Source: Tubulanus polymorphus
Lineage: Eukaryota; Nemertea; Palaeonemertea; Tubulaniformes; Tubulanidae
Direction: 5' to 3'
Assembly (NCBI RefSeq): GCF_964204645.1
Contig: NC_134027.1
Coordinates: 3,832,485 to 3,896,484 of the forward strand
DNA: 64,000 nt
The position numbers and the translations under genes are program-made. The notes beneath the pieces were generated by a model that saw only the letters and a program-made list of their open reading frames with translations, had not been told where the DNA came from and did not search any database. Positions 51,971 to 64,000 of the stretch are shown here, piece after piece. Position 1 is the stretch's first letter. Each line of letters starts with the position of its first letter.

Positions 51971-52099
51971 ATCTCACACCAGCTGACGATGATCTCTAGG
52001 GTGAGATCGAAACGTCGTGTCTTTTATATATTTTAGATTGAATAGATAAATTCTGATTTTTAAATTCTTTTAATCTGTAAATAGTGGGATTTTATCTTA
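51971..52099 (+). repeat. retroelement-like tail with stem and GAAACGTCG
   Basis: CTGACGAT is followed by the 6-bp stem GATCTC / GAGATC (51991-51996 and 52003-52008), GAAACGTCG (52009-52017) and, after an AT-rich stretch, TGGGATTTTATCTTA (52085-52099). The last two motifs recur in order at 1129-1204. Such stem plus GAAACGTCG tails are common at ends of Penelope-like and other retroelements of invertebrates. No reverse transcriptase was found next to it. Confidence 0.4.
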
Positions 52100-54042
52100 T
52101 TATCCGTTCACCATGTTTGAGTGTGGTTATCGTTCTATAAAGACTTAATGAATTCAAACGAATTTCGGAATATGATGCTGCCCGGTCTAGTTATTCATAT
52201 CATCCCTTGGCAGGGATTCTAACCTCAGAACATGGTATTTTAATAATCGGTGATCGCGAAGAGGCCTGCTTATTGCGATTGAAGTAAACCCATTTTATTT
52301 TAGGAAATGACACGACATTCAAAGCGAGGTAGGTATACGCGTGTACTTTAAGTCCAGTAGTACAATCAATGTTGCATCACGCAATTCCTACATCAAACAA
52401 TCCTATTACAATCACTTATTTATTTCAAGCTGACATATAAAACACTCCCTTCATCGCCAACAAAATTATCTTATATCAGAACCTATCATTGCACTCGCTT
52501 ATGAGCATAACGACTTGAGAGTAATTAGGACAATGTTTCTCGAGGTTTTGGAACTCATGGGTTATTCAACGAAAAGTGTATGATAAGTGTATGATAACAT
52601 TTTCTTATCCACTCTGTTCTGTACTGTCCATAACAAGCGAAATCAGCCTAGACAACTTTACGACGGACAATTATCTCTTTTCATGCTCTCAAACCCCATG
52701 TTACCTCGATGCACTGTTGCGCTTTTGAATATTCATGGAGATTTGAAATTGCAGTTGGTTTTAAGTAGCACTTTCTGATTCCAATCATGATGGATGTTAA
52801 TTCAACATTCATACAGGATATTACGTACCCACTTAAAAAGGCCACTTTATGACATGGTATCGTCGATTTGTTTTGATTAGCCTATGCAGGATGTATGGGT
52901 TAATTGCTTGTGAGCACGAGATAAGTAATCCATACAGAAGGGCAGCAATACACATTATGAGCGACATATGCATTATGATATCATGGCCATTATCCAAATC
53001 AATAGTGTTAATGACTGTATTGATAATGAATTATAATCCACGAGTTCCACATCCATAACATCCGAAATAAGTTGTGTTCTTCAAAACATCGTTGTCACTT
53101 AAAGAGTTTCGATACCACTTCAATTCTACAAAATGGATTGAAGCTTGAAATGATGATTTGTTACATCTGAGAAAGTTATGTAAATTTCGGTCAACTGTTC
53201 GAAGTTTCGTTTTTGAGTCCATGATTTCATCGACCAAAATTTGGTCTCGTAAACAAATTTGTTTATTGTATTGTGCAACCTAAGATTGAAGTGACCTCCG
53301 GAATTCGTTCCCAATCGAAACCAGTGTCTTCATAGAGCATGTTTCCAGTGTTTCCTTTTAGTTCTTGTCTCAAATCAAGGATGGCAAGGAACACCTGACA
53401 ACAAGGCAAATAGATTTGCCACAAAGAGTGCATCGTTTATCGAATTTCCAAATGCCATTAGCAAAGTAAAAACTACTTGAAAACCCTTCTGTTTCATCGA
53501 AGCCATTTTGGCGACAGGTAAATAGTGAGGCCGCGGGGCTCTGTATCATCAGTTAGATTATTGTCATCATCCACACACAAAAGGAAGGCTCTCGGTGTAT
53601 CCGGATACGCGCAGTCGCTAAGGCCTGGAAATATCCACAAAAAACCTCGGACTATTTCACTACAGGTTTCTAATTTAAGGACAAGAACAATTCGTTCATG
53701 TCTCGAGCCGTCAATGTTTGCGATTGCGAAATAAGACCTCAAAAATATGACTAAATTCTTAATTTGTTATTCTTGAATCGTACTTCATACGGCGTACGTT
53801 AAAAGGCACTTGAATTAGGAAGTGGAGTTGAAATATTAACAGAACTAGCTAGTAATGAGTGGAATTCAATGTTGCAGTTGTTGCTGATAACATACTCTCG
53901 GTTTAAACCGTATGTCTTTCCTTCAAAAATAAACCTTGATTATTGAACGAAATATAATAGATATTTCTCTTAGTTTCTTATCGTTGTCTTCGTTTCAACA
54001 TCCCTCACAATAAACGTATATGATACTTTGGACATTTTCAGT

Positions 54043-54120
54043 TTTCAAAGTCGCGTATGTAATTGGAACATTAAAACGCCGTTTCAAAGTTGCGTATGTA
54101 ATTGGAACATTAAAACGCCG
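54043..54120 (+). repeat. 39-bp tandem duplication
   Basis: Two adjacent 39-bp units (54043-54081 and 54082-54120) differ by one base, AAAGTCGCG versus AAAGTTGCG. The near identity suggests a recent duplication. The length is a multiple of three, so the ORF crossing it stays open, but that ORF has no other support. Confidence 0.9.
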
Positions 54121-57100
54121 CCTGCGATTGTTTCCCATCAAAATGATTGGATTGTTCGATCAATTTGTACCGTTTGACAGATCAGACTTATCCATCGCGT
54201 AGAAACATAATTTGTATGCGTGACACGTATCTAGATGACGTCAGAACGGCGTCATCTCCAACTGAATGGGCTATTTCTGGAATGGATCGATTAGATAGAT
54301 CAGCTTCGGTCCCCGACCCGATATAGCCGAGTATGATTGATGACTGAAGTGACTTGACATGAGTTCTACGGACAAACCAAGGGAGATGGAAAAACGTCTC
54401 ACTGTCTTAATTGATAATAAACTTTGACTTTGGATTCTGGGTTGTTCGTACAATTGGCGATGACTGTAGTAACATTGTAATCACTCGAGGCCCATTATGA
54501 TCTCGGACAATTCAGACTGATTACTCCAAGCTACAATCAATACCAAAAAATATTCACTGATCCTTACTCCTTGATAGGTTAGTCGTATCAATGGATAAGA
54601 TACACCTGACCAAAAGCAGTAGCTACTATAGACTCTCAATTAGCGTTCATACTACCGCACAGCCATTCCACCAGATGAGAATTAATCTAATTTTGGTCAG
54701 TACATGCAAAGCGGATAAACTGGCCAATTTCCTCAATTATTGGACAGCGTTCAAAGTCCCCGAAGATTCTGAGTCTCACGGTTGGTAATTACTTGGATCA
54801 ACTAAATATACAGCTTCGAATCGCCTACAGGTGGTACACATTTAATAGGAATCTGCGTCCACCTGTCTCGTCACAAGTAAGTGAAACAATCATGCAATAT
54901 CTTAATCTAGCCCTGTCTAAATGATTATTGTAACATACAACTAAACGAATAACTACTGGCCACCATTGGCTAGTGAGTGTGAGAATGTTAGCTTCTTCCA
55001 TTTAACATCATTAACTTGTATAGACCAACTTATCATCAAACTGTCTGTAAATATAGTTTGATATTAAATAACAAATGAAAAAAAAAATGTGTCGGTGTTA
55101 ATTAAATAGAGGTCCACGATACGGTGGTCACCATATACATACATCACGCATTACGGGCATTTTCGTAATCTCGTAATGTCTCGTCAACCGCAAATTTTAT
55201 TGGATGAATAGGAAGACCATGAAGTGCCGTATTTATGATCCATCATCGATATGAATAGGAAGAATTTGCTGCAATGCCTGCGTACGCTTACCACTCGGCT
55301 GACTTACCGAACAAATGAGCCAAAGCATGGTTTACGATCACATGGGTACTAAATGCTTGTTACGGGCCATCGGGGAAATAGTTTGGTCACACAGACGGTA
55401 GTTATGCTCACTCCACGTTGTTAATATCTCGAGAGAACTGGCCGCAATTTATCGCATTCACCTACGCTCCGAGAAACGGCTAAAAATTTTCAGATTAGTT
55501 ACTTCCTCGGCTGCCGGAAGTTCACCTCTATCCATTTAAGTCGGCGAGATGTAATACGGAAGTTAGTTGCCACTCATTCTGAAGTAGTTGAAAGAAAATG
55601 GAAACTATTTGTTGAGATCGTGGATAATGGGTGATCTAATAAAAATAACTGCAATTAAGTCTTTTCGTCTGATGTGTAGCACAACCTGAGGATATTACGC
55701 TATCGTTTGATCTTTGTTTGAACTATGTCAGCTTTTTATGATCTAGCTATTTAAAGATGTAGTTTAAAATATTATCCTCCGCCAGTAGAACTTACACGTC
55801 ATAAGTAACAGGATAATTAGCAGCCTTATGCTATACATCCATATCCTGTATTGATAAAATCGGAAAGTTATCATGGTATACGAAGGACTATGTAATGCTA
55901 AGTGCCATACTTCAAAGAATGACAAGTACTAGAAATCCGAAGGAAATGTATATAAAAATGTGTTATGAAGTCATAGAAATGAAACTCAATGAATATGATA
56001 CGCGATCATTATCAACTCATCTTGTTATTTAACTTCTAAGGTTGACAGGATACGGTGTATCAAATCCTGCACTCACAAAATAGATTCTATGTTTGCAGAA
56101 ATCTCATGCAGTTAATGGCTTGTGTCTGTAGAATTATGGATCGTGCGCGAGCTACTTTCGTTATATTTATACATAAATACTGCTGGTCAAAATCGAGACT
56201 GGGCACCGGTCCCCATGTGTATGTGAGACAGTCATGGGTCCAGCATCGACTCGCTTGTAGTCTATTCAATTCTCTCGTCGTCGTCGGTTATCGTGACAGA
56301 ATAGAAATCTGATGAGGTTTCCAACCATGTGGGATTAAAACATCGCTGACACAATCCACACACTTTCGCCTCGCGCACCTGATGATGAGTTTTTTACTGG
56401 GCAATCTTAATGGTAATTTTTGCCTGATGCAATCAGACAAAAACCCATTCTCTTGCCAATTAACTTCAATAAGCCTTTCTAATAAGCATTCCTCACGTTT
56501 CACAAGAAAATAATTAATACGCTTATGTCCCACGGCATTGTAATCTCGGGTCTTGTAAATTTGTGATGATGCCGTTCATTGAGCTCTTGTACAAAATGTA
56601 ATCAAGAAAACGAAAAGCGAGGATTTCAGACTAATTTTAGAAAGGATTTAAGAGATTTCTTTTATTGATATCAAAATTCTTAATAATGGGGTGAATATAC
56701 TGGTGAAAAACTAAATACCACAATAATTTTTACCGGTTGGAGCCTGGGAAATCTATCATTTCATTTTTTCACCCTTGTAAGATATATCATTTTCCAATGA
56801 TGAGGTGATGTGTTATTGGTACAGAGTTTTGGTTGTTTTCTATTTGTTGAACCTCATATGAGACAAAAAGAAAACACCAGAGATACATGATGCATTCGTT
56901 GGTCTTGAATGCACGTAAGAAACCAATCCGTGAAAGTAATCCGGCATTTGTATTTTTCATTTGTGACGAAATTTAATATTTGCTTCCGTCAGCAGTCTGT
57001 AATATACCCAGAAAGTCTGCCACAGGAAATTGCATTCGAAGGCGTTCGAGGGGGGCAATAAAAGTTAGGGCGCGACTTGCGCGTATAGAATTTCACAGAA

Positions 57101-58866
57101 GTTTCGTAAACCAAGATCATCACTAAGAATACGAACTGCCGGTTCGCTTTGAACGTTGTCACAATTTGAAGACGCGTGGTATTTCAAAAATCTCAAAAAC
57201 GTCCTGATAAATTCCGTAATCACGAAATCCGAAGAAGAAGAAAATTGGAGTTTGATTTTTTCAGATTGTATGTTTTCAAGCGTCAAAGTGAAATGTGAAA
57301 TAATGGCCTGTCTAGACGCATCATTTCAGATATTCAACACAACGTGGGGGAATGTCTTGTCAGTTGAGTTGAATGTGTCAAATGAATCGTATGACTAGAA
57401 ATTAAGTTATGTGGTGTGTGATTGATTCGTAGTTTTTGTTCGCTGTTTTCTTTCGTTGAGTGTTAGAAACCTACGTTACAGAGATGTAAGATCATCGTGC
57501 ATGGAATAATTCAGATATTAAAATGATATAGACACATTTCGCTTGTAGCGAATACAATACGCGGATATACTAGAACAGAAGGGAGTGTTGCGGCAACAAG
57601 GCTTTTTATCTTATCTTTACTTGGAGTATACGGATTTCGTTCGGGGAAAAAATGGAATGGCACTTAATGGCACCGTCAGACAATTTGAAATGGAATGGGG
57701 AACTAATTTCGTTATTCGAGTAGAATATAGTATCTTTGGGAGATTGAAAAATGAGAAAGCAGAAGTTCAAGGAATAAATGATAAAATTTTCAGGGTTTGC
57801 TAAGTACTAAGTGAAAGCATTCGCTTTTGAGTGAAGATTAATTTGAATGTTGTGGAATGATAGTTGAAAATAAGGCAACGTTAGTAAATCATAAATTGAC
57901 AATTAAGGCGGGAATATCAGACACACACACAAACACATTTTCATTGGAAAAATTATGATAAACGCGGCGAAGAATGGGAAAAATTAATCCTTTTTCCACA
58001 ACGTTCTTCGGCGGAAATCAGGCGGGCAGCGGGCATCCATCCTCCGTGTAATCGAAAAACACCATAAAACGAATGATTCTTATGGCTAATTCATCGTAAT
58101 TAATCGATTTCTATTTCATGTCACAAATACGTGTCCGACATACGTTCACCAAACACACGGCATGTTAATCGAGTTAATCATGAACTTCATCAGAGAAAAT
58201 GGTTTTATGAACCCTTCTAGTTAAGTATTCGACCAATGCTATATCTATTATTAAACTGACACGTGCAGTGAACGGCCGACGGCCATGCCGCCGGAAACCG
58301 ACCGATATTTTTTTCGACCCTAGGGAGTGGTTCTAACCAATAATCTCCGTCGCAGATGATTACCTACGGCTGCCTTACATCCTACAAGCGTTCTAATGGC
58401 GTAAACAAGAAAAATTCTTGCGACCACGCATGTACATCTACCAAAACTAAGTGCGCTTTTAAATCATCATTCCGGATATGAATACTTATGATATTCCCAT
58501 AAAAATTCGAATCTCACCGAAACGTCCAAAGTCAAATTAAACCCAGCGCATTCGGCGCTGTTGGGACCGAACCAGACGATGGTAGGATGTATATATGCAT
58601 TTCTCTTTGAAGGATTGCGCCCTCGTGCAGAACCGACTAGCGATGAAAATATCACCACTTAATTACCCCCTTGTAACACACAATGAATACAGCTTCTACC
58701 ATACGATTGCTTAAGCCACATCATGAAAAACAGCACACATGCTTACTGGGTGTAATTAGGCGTTGGAAAGTCTTATTTAGAGTATCATTTACTGTAACAT
58801 TATCGGCTTTTTCGTTTCGTCTTCCGAGTTTGTCATATACGTATTTCATACCACCTTTTCACTATT

Positions 58867-58972
58867 CAGCCAGTCAGCCAGTCAGTCAACCAGTCAGTCA
58901 ACCAGTCAGCCAGTGAGTCAATCAGTCAGCCAGTCAGTCAGTCAGTCAGTCAGTCAGTCAGTCAGTCAGTCA
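58867..58972 (+). repeat. CAGT/CAGC microsatellite
   Basis: About 106 bp of four-base repeats: interrupted (CAGC, CAAC variants) in the left half, then uninterrupted (CAGT)n on the right. The polarised purity suggests recent slippage at the right end. Confidence 0.95.
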
Positions 58973-61900
58973 TCTTCGCACCTGTTGATTTTTATTATCG
59001 GAAATATCATTGATTTCTATTTGGAACATCATCTTAGATATTGGCCGAGGTCTCAGTTGGTCTTTCATTAGGAAGCATCTTCCCATATCGAGCGAGAACT
59101 TTCCCAAAAATAAATATTTGCAACTGACCGTGTAAATATTCCACGATCGTCTCACAACGGCATACCATACGACTGCAAAGATACCCGTAAACCGATATGC
59201 ATGCATATTCAATTTTCCGCCGCCTTGGCACCCGACGGATTTAGCAATGAGACTGATAAATTAACCGTCGGTCACGATGTCAGCGCGCTGTCATGACCGC
59301 AATATGTTAGATAATCTCTTAAGACTTGAATGTCATCGAAGGAATGGAAGGATAAAACAAAAACAAAAAAAAACGTTCTGCGAAGGAATGTGTTTGGTGG
59401 AGGCCGGTCAGAATTCAGGATGCAAGAAATCGTCTTAGATGTATCCGATAGGGAGACTTGGTTCACTGAATGACCTTGAATTGATGAACTGTTAGTTGAA
59501 CTTGAGATCCGATTGAAGACGATTACATCGTAAATGTTGTAAAGTTTCTTTTTCTCACTTTGTAAAAGCGGATCAACAGTTCAGTGCCGAGAACACGCAT
59601 ACCACGATAGACAAATATTCAGTCATTGAATTAGGTGTCGAATGTTATCGTAATCCTATCATCATGCCGTATCAATCTCTCCTCCTGTTCGGGTATCTCA
59701 CTGTTGCTCGAGTGTAATTATTGCTCGAGAATAGAGGTGAGTTTCGCGGTGTTGGACCGGTGCACCGAACGCCGTCATTCACAATCAGAGTATCCCGCGA
59801 GAGTTTCGACGGAACTAGATCGTGCAGTGCGAGCACGCCTCTTGGCCATCAGTTTATATGGAATGCTGTGATTTAGCGCAATTTCGATGACAAGGTGACT
59901 CGCGGTAGGCAACCCAGGCGCTAATAAAATCTTCACCGGTTTTTGATGGCTAAATCAACCGCGGAATACTAACAATTATACACCGCGTAACCGGCGTAAA
60001 CTTGAAAAAAAATGCCGCCAATCGAATTGTATCGCGACGGACGTGTTTTGCATGAATTCTCGTCGGAACTGAAAAAAACATTAGCTGCAAGACTAGTACA
60101 AAATGAATTACGAATCCTTCGAAATGATCTAAACGGCTGATGATTAGAGTGTACGTATTTTGATTTTGGCCCCAGATTGAAAGATAAGAATCATGAAATT
60201 GTCCTATTCGCCACAGAAATCAGCGGATACAAAACGCTAATACACTAAAAATGAACCGACCGATAAGTCTCAGTTTTAGCGCATTAACCGAACAAAGGGG
60301 GATTGAGTAATTGAATTTATCAAATCGAATATAAACACACGAACAACTTAGCAACACGATTTTATCAGATTGACAAACTGAATTGCGTAACTTCACTATA
60401 CGATTCAGCGGCGAAATGATTTAGATTAAGAATAAACTTCCGCGTACTTTCCTAGCGGGAATTGACAGTTAATCTGTCAGAAAATCAGCTCCCCAGCACC
60501 GGAATTTTTCCAAGTTCTTATACCGTGCGGAAAATTAAGCGGCAATTTTATCGTCTCAGCCGATAGTAAACGCACCCTCAATTAATACGTTCTTGCTCCG
60601 GCGACTTTCCGCTCAAAAACTGACTCCGTATATCGAACAAGACGACGGCGCATAAATCTCAGAGAATCTCCAATTATTCTACCATCGATCATAATTTGAA
60701 TGTCTGCGAAAAAATGTAATGTAATGAATGCACACGTGATTCACAACGAAATTGGAACAAACCCCAAAATAACGATGAAATCGATCATCGAAACCTGGAA
60801 AGTTTCAATTGGTCCCCAGTGAAATGGTTTAGGTTTGCTTATCTCTTTTAATTCGAATGAATTAGCTTGCTAATCGTGGTTTATGGATTGTTTGATGTTG
60901 ATTAATTGATATGTTTTGAAAATCCACTAGTGTGCCATAGGTAATTCTAATCTAATACCGAATTACGTAGATTATGATTACGTGGCAACAACGTAATTTA
61001 TAACGATTAACTTTTATACTAGCGATGTTCAAATTCAATTTAATAAGAATTTATATGTAAATCCCTGTATACATATCATATTTGAAGTAATTTTCATCTA
61101 AATCCTTATAAATTGATTGTTTTTATTTCTGCTATAACGGTAGATTTATATCTAGTAGATTTTAAACATTAAAATACATATATTTCATAAATCTGCCCAA
61201 ACCGTTCATAGCATTTGAATGGCGTTAGGTGCCAGAGAAATCCTAAAGGGGGCAGTTACATGGAGTAAAAAAAACCCCGATACAACGGTTCTTCTTAAAC
61301 GCCCTAGCAAAACTATGTTTGGCCTATAACAAAATATTGGAATATAATAATAATCGAGGGTACCTAGTCTTATCGATGACTCCTGAGCGCCTAGCAGCTG
61401 TTCGGATTTTACTTCTCCCCATGGAAAGATGACTGTGGTCAATAATACCGCCGTTGAACATTGTATCACAGTGAAAGAGGGCCCTATAGAAATTAAATTA
61501 TACACTTAATTACTAAACAGTATTACTAAATGATGATATTTTTAAAAATGGGCACTTATACCAAAATCTCTGCCCCCACCCCTCTCGCGAAGTACGTCGT
61601 TGATTAAGTCGAAAATATGTTTATACGGCAGGCGATGACGTCATACTCGAGGTGAGATATTACTGCTCGGGTCGCTGATTTATCATGCCGTGAAACAACT
61701 GTTTCATCGATTGATTAATTGTTGATGATGCAGCATCACCTTTCCAAGCGAGCGCACCTTTTTCTTCCCGACCCGGATTCGAGCTAATGATGAAGTCATG
61801 GAAACGATCAGTGCATATACGTTATACGTGGACCGACGTGATGACTTGTTAACAACAAGCTGAAACGCATTGTCATAAATAATTAAACGGACAACTTCAA

Positions 61901-64000
61901 TCAAATTGTCGCTTAGGTCAGCCACGATGAAAGTGTAAAAATCGTGATTTTGATTTGAAAAGAGAGAAATGGAAAGTTGTTTATTAATCAAATATATTAC
62001 ATATATTATATAAACTTATTATGATTGTAACGATGCGAATTTTCAGATTCGATAAACTCGATTACGTTGAAATGCGTCATCTCCGTGTATTCAGTGATGA
62101 AAGACAGTCTTTCTAAAACCGCTTGGTTCCGGTTCCGGTGATGTAAATGATAGACGCTATTCGGCTATTTTCTTAGTCGAAGATTAAATAATCAATTACT
62201 TCTGAATTCTCACATCAGCAGTTCGACGAATTAGCGATGTTTACGCGGCAAATCAAACGACATTAAACCCACAGCAACAAGCACCACTACTCCTAACATC
62301 ATTACTTAAATTTTAATGGATTTGAAGACACGATCGAGATGCTGACTTTTCCATTACAAGTCTTCTGTGTTGTTGATTTCATTAGAGCCGACACCTTACG
62401 ACGTGATGAGTTTAAACGTTCTGTGCTAAGACAATCTAATTTCGATGTCGGCGCAAAGCAATTTCAGCGCAGAAGGTAAAGTTGATCGTGACGTATTTTC
62501 AAACCATTATCGGAGTTTTCACAAAAAGAATCGTCGTTTTCCGAAGCCGTTTCACGCGGTGGATAAACTACTACGCATATTTCTTTTTTACTTAGACCTG
62601 TTTTGAATCTATGGATTGAATTATTGCGCGTTGCTGCTCTTTTGATTCATCCTTTTGATTTACCGATGTTGCGATCTTTGGCAAATAAGATGAGTCAATT
62701 TTGAAGCATAATCGAAGAGCACAGTAAGTTGTCAAAGAAATGCCTGCCGCGGCATGTTCAATGCTTTGACGACGTTACGGCAGGTAATTGGTTTTTTCTA
62801 ATCATGGAATTTGAAACGAGTGCTGAACTATGAAAATGAAAAAAAACGTTAAGATGATATTTCATTTACGTCATTCCATTTGAAAAAAAGATGTCTTCGA
62901 AATGTATTCAGCTATACGCGTTCTATACAATCGGAGATTAAGAGTGGGATGGACATATGTACCCATTGGATTTGTTCTCACGCAAACTATGTATTCGTCG
63001 CGACGAGGGAATGTGGATGAACGATCAGAAAAGTTTAGACGGTCGACTCGATCCTAGCGAAAATAATGCGGCGTTCGACTGTAGTGTGCTGAGTAAAACC
63101 GCAGCCGAAAGCATTTCCCGTATCAATAAAATACGCTGGGAATACTCGATTAACTTCTGAAATGAACGGGAAATCGCTTAAATTCTGGTGGCAACGGACC
63201 GTGTATTTATTGCATGAAGCGATATTAAACGATGAAATGGTCACGAAATCGCCAGTAAACATTTCATAATTTATATTCAATAAATATACGTTTATATATA
63301 GTGTAATCCTGAATCGATATGTCATAATGAAATGAAATGATCCGGAAAGAGTTTCACCGTTTTATCGTTGAATACCGAATCCAGAGGCAAATTTATTCAC
63401 GGTGAATAGAATGTAAATATCTAAATATTTACTTATAATTCACTATACGTTCTAAAAATGACGAATGAATGCAATAGTTAAGGATCAATAAGGTTACTTT
63501 GAATATGAATATATCTCCAATTAAATTGAATTAATTTGAATTTACCGGCAACCAGTCTCGCCCCAATATTGATGACTTAGTCCTCCCCACAATATTTTAA
63601 CTCATTATCGAAAATTCATCAGATAGAAAATAAGAGCTGTGAAATTCATTAAACACAAAATAAACGCCAATTTTCAAGTTAATTGTAATTGTTATTTTGA
63701 AACGGCAGTATTTCGGTACCCCTTAAATAGCGCATAATAGTTATCAATACGTAAAATCATCTTTCTCACGGTTTTTTACGGTGTCAAAAAACTAAATACT
63801 TGTACGGAGAAGTTCGTACCAAAAACAAAAATACTATACGTACATAATGGTAGTGATTAAGATAGTATCAAAATACGCACGCGGATGAAGTGTACTAGAT
63901 GCGAAAAATCGGCCATTCACTCCGTCTACGGGATAGGGCTTGTCGCAAATACGATGGCAATTCAAACTCCTAGCATATTCCGGCCGGATTTCACTATATC

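Larger units (their letters stand above)
42647..64000. other. gene-poor region, probably large intron of the TRH-receptor-like gene plus intergenic DNA
   Basis: Over 21 kb I found no exon of a recognisable family on either strand. Since the upstream exon of the TRH-receptor-like gene is missing, at least part and probably most of this is its intron. The ORFs of 60-121 codons here have no recognisable domains. Small repeats and one palindrome are listed separately. Conserved non-coding elements may exist but cannot be judged from one sequence. Confidence 0.45.

Noticed and set aside
51983-52030. Active hammerhead ribozyme
   Set aside because: One extra base follows CTGACGA, stem III would be only two pairs and stem I does not form, so only a hammerhead-like resemblance is claimed.
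58867-58972. Coding repeat (Ser-Gln-Pro-Val) protein end
   Set aside because: The ORF is open only because the four-base microsatellite lacks stops in this frame; no upstream domain.
62957-63160. 67-codon plus ORF with balanced composition near the right edge
   Set aside because: Looks somewhat coding but matches no family, and no acceptor or second exon was evident.

Overview
The window is nuclear DNA of an animal. Genes are split into many short exons with GT-AG introns, the sequence is AT-rich, and the encoded families are animal ones (TRH-receptor-like GPCR, frizzled-type CRD, CHMP1, METTL17, CEP290-like, CNBD2-like, SSUH2-like). A bilaterian invertebrate, probably a lophotrochozoan, fits best; that placement is inference. 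Gene models below were built by hand from exon translations, splice sites and codon-phase continuity. No search was run.

Left third (1-19 kb): an SSUH2-like DnaJ-type zinc-finger gene (minus, 1480-4986); a composite MITE holding an orphan exon of a DOMON/cytochrome b561 protein (5905-6381); five minus-strand exons matching the C terminus of CEP290 (6542-7742), with a 1.48-kb non-autonomous TIR transposon directly upstream; and a complete five-exon gene for a secreted protein with a frizzled CRD followed by a laminin-G domain (plus, 12780-17530).

Centre (19-34 kb), the gene-dense part: CHMP1 (ESCRT-III, minus) and METTL17 (mitoribosome assembly, plus) are head to head with 214 bp between their start codons, and that gap carries a tRNA-like B box. 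METTL17 converges on a 17-exon CNBD2-like gene with two cyclic-nucleotide-binding-like domains (minus). Their stop codons are under 600 bp apart, and two MITEs fill much of the gap. A single-exon divergent rhodopsin-like GPCR (minus) follows. Two hAT-type elements with 8-bp target-site duplications lie in CHMP1 intron 1 and METTL17 intron 11.

Right half (34-64 kb) is gene-poor. Its only recognised coding sequence is the last exon (TM6, TM7 and tail) of a TRH-receptor-like GPCR at 42347-42646 on the minus strand. The upstream exon coding TM1-5 is not in the window, so the 21 kb to the right is probably intron plus intergenic DNA. It contains a perfect 39-nt palindrome, a 39-bp tandem duplication, a CAGT microsatellite and a retroelement-like tail.

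Two gene pairs share a housekeeping or ciliary theme (CHMP1/METTL17; CEP290-like and CNBD2-like), but I see no evidence that the genes form one pathway. The most notable observations are exon capture inside a MITE, the CRD-LamG protein, a 17-bp match between a hAT terminal repeat and a coding exon of the gene hosting it, and the compact CHMP1/METTL17 promoter.
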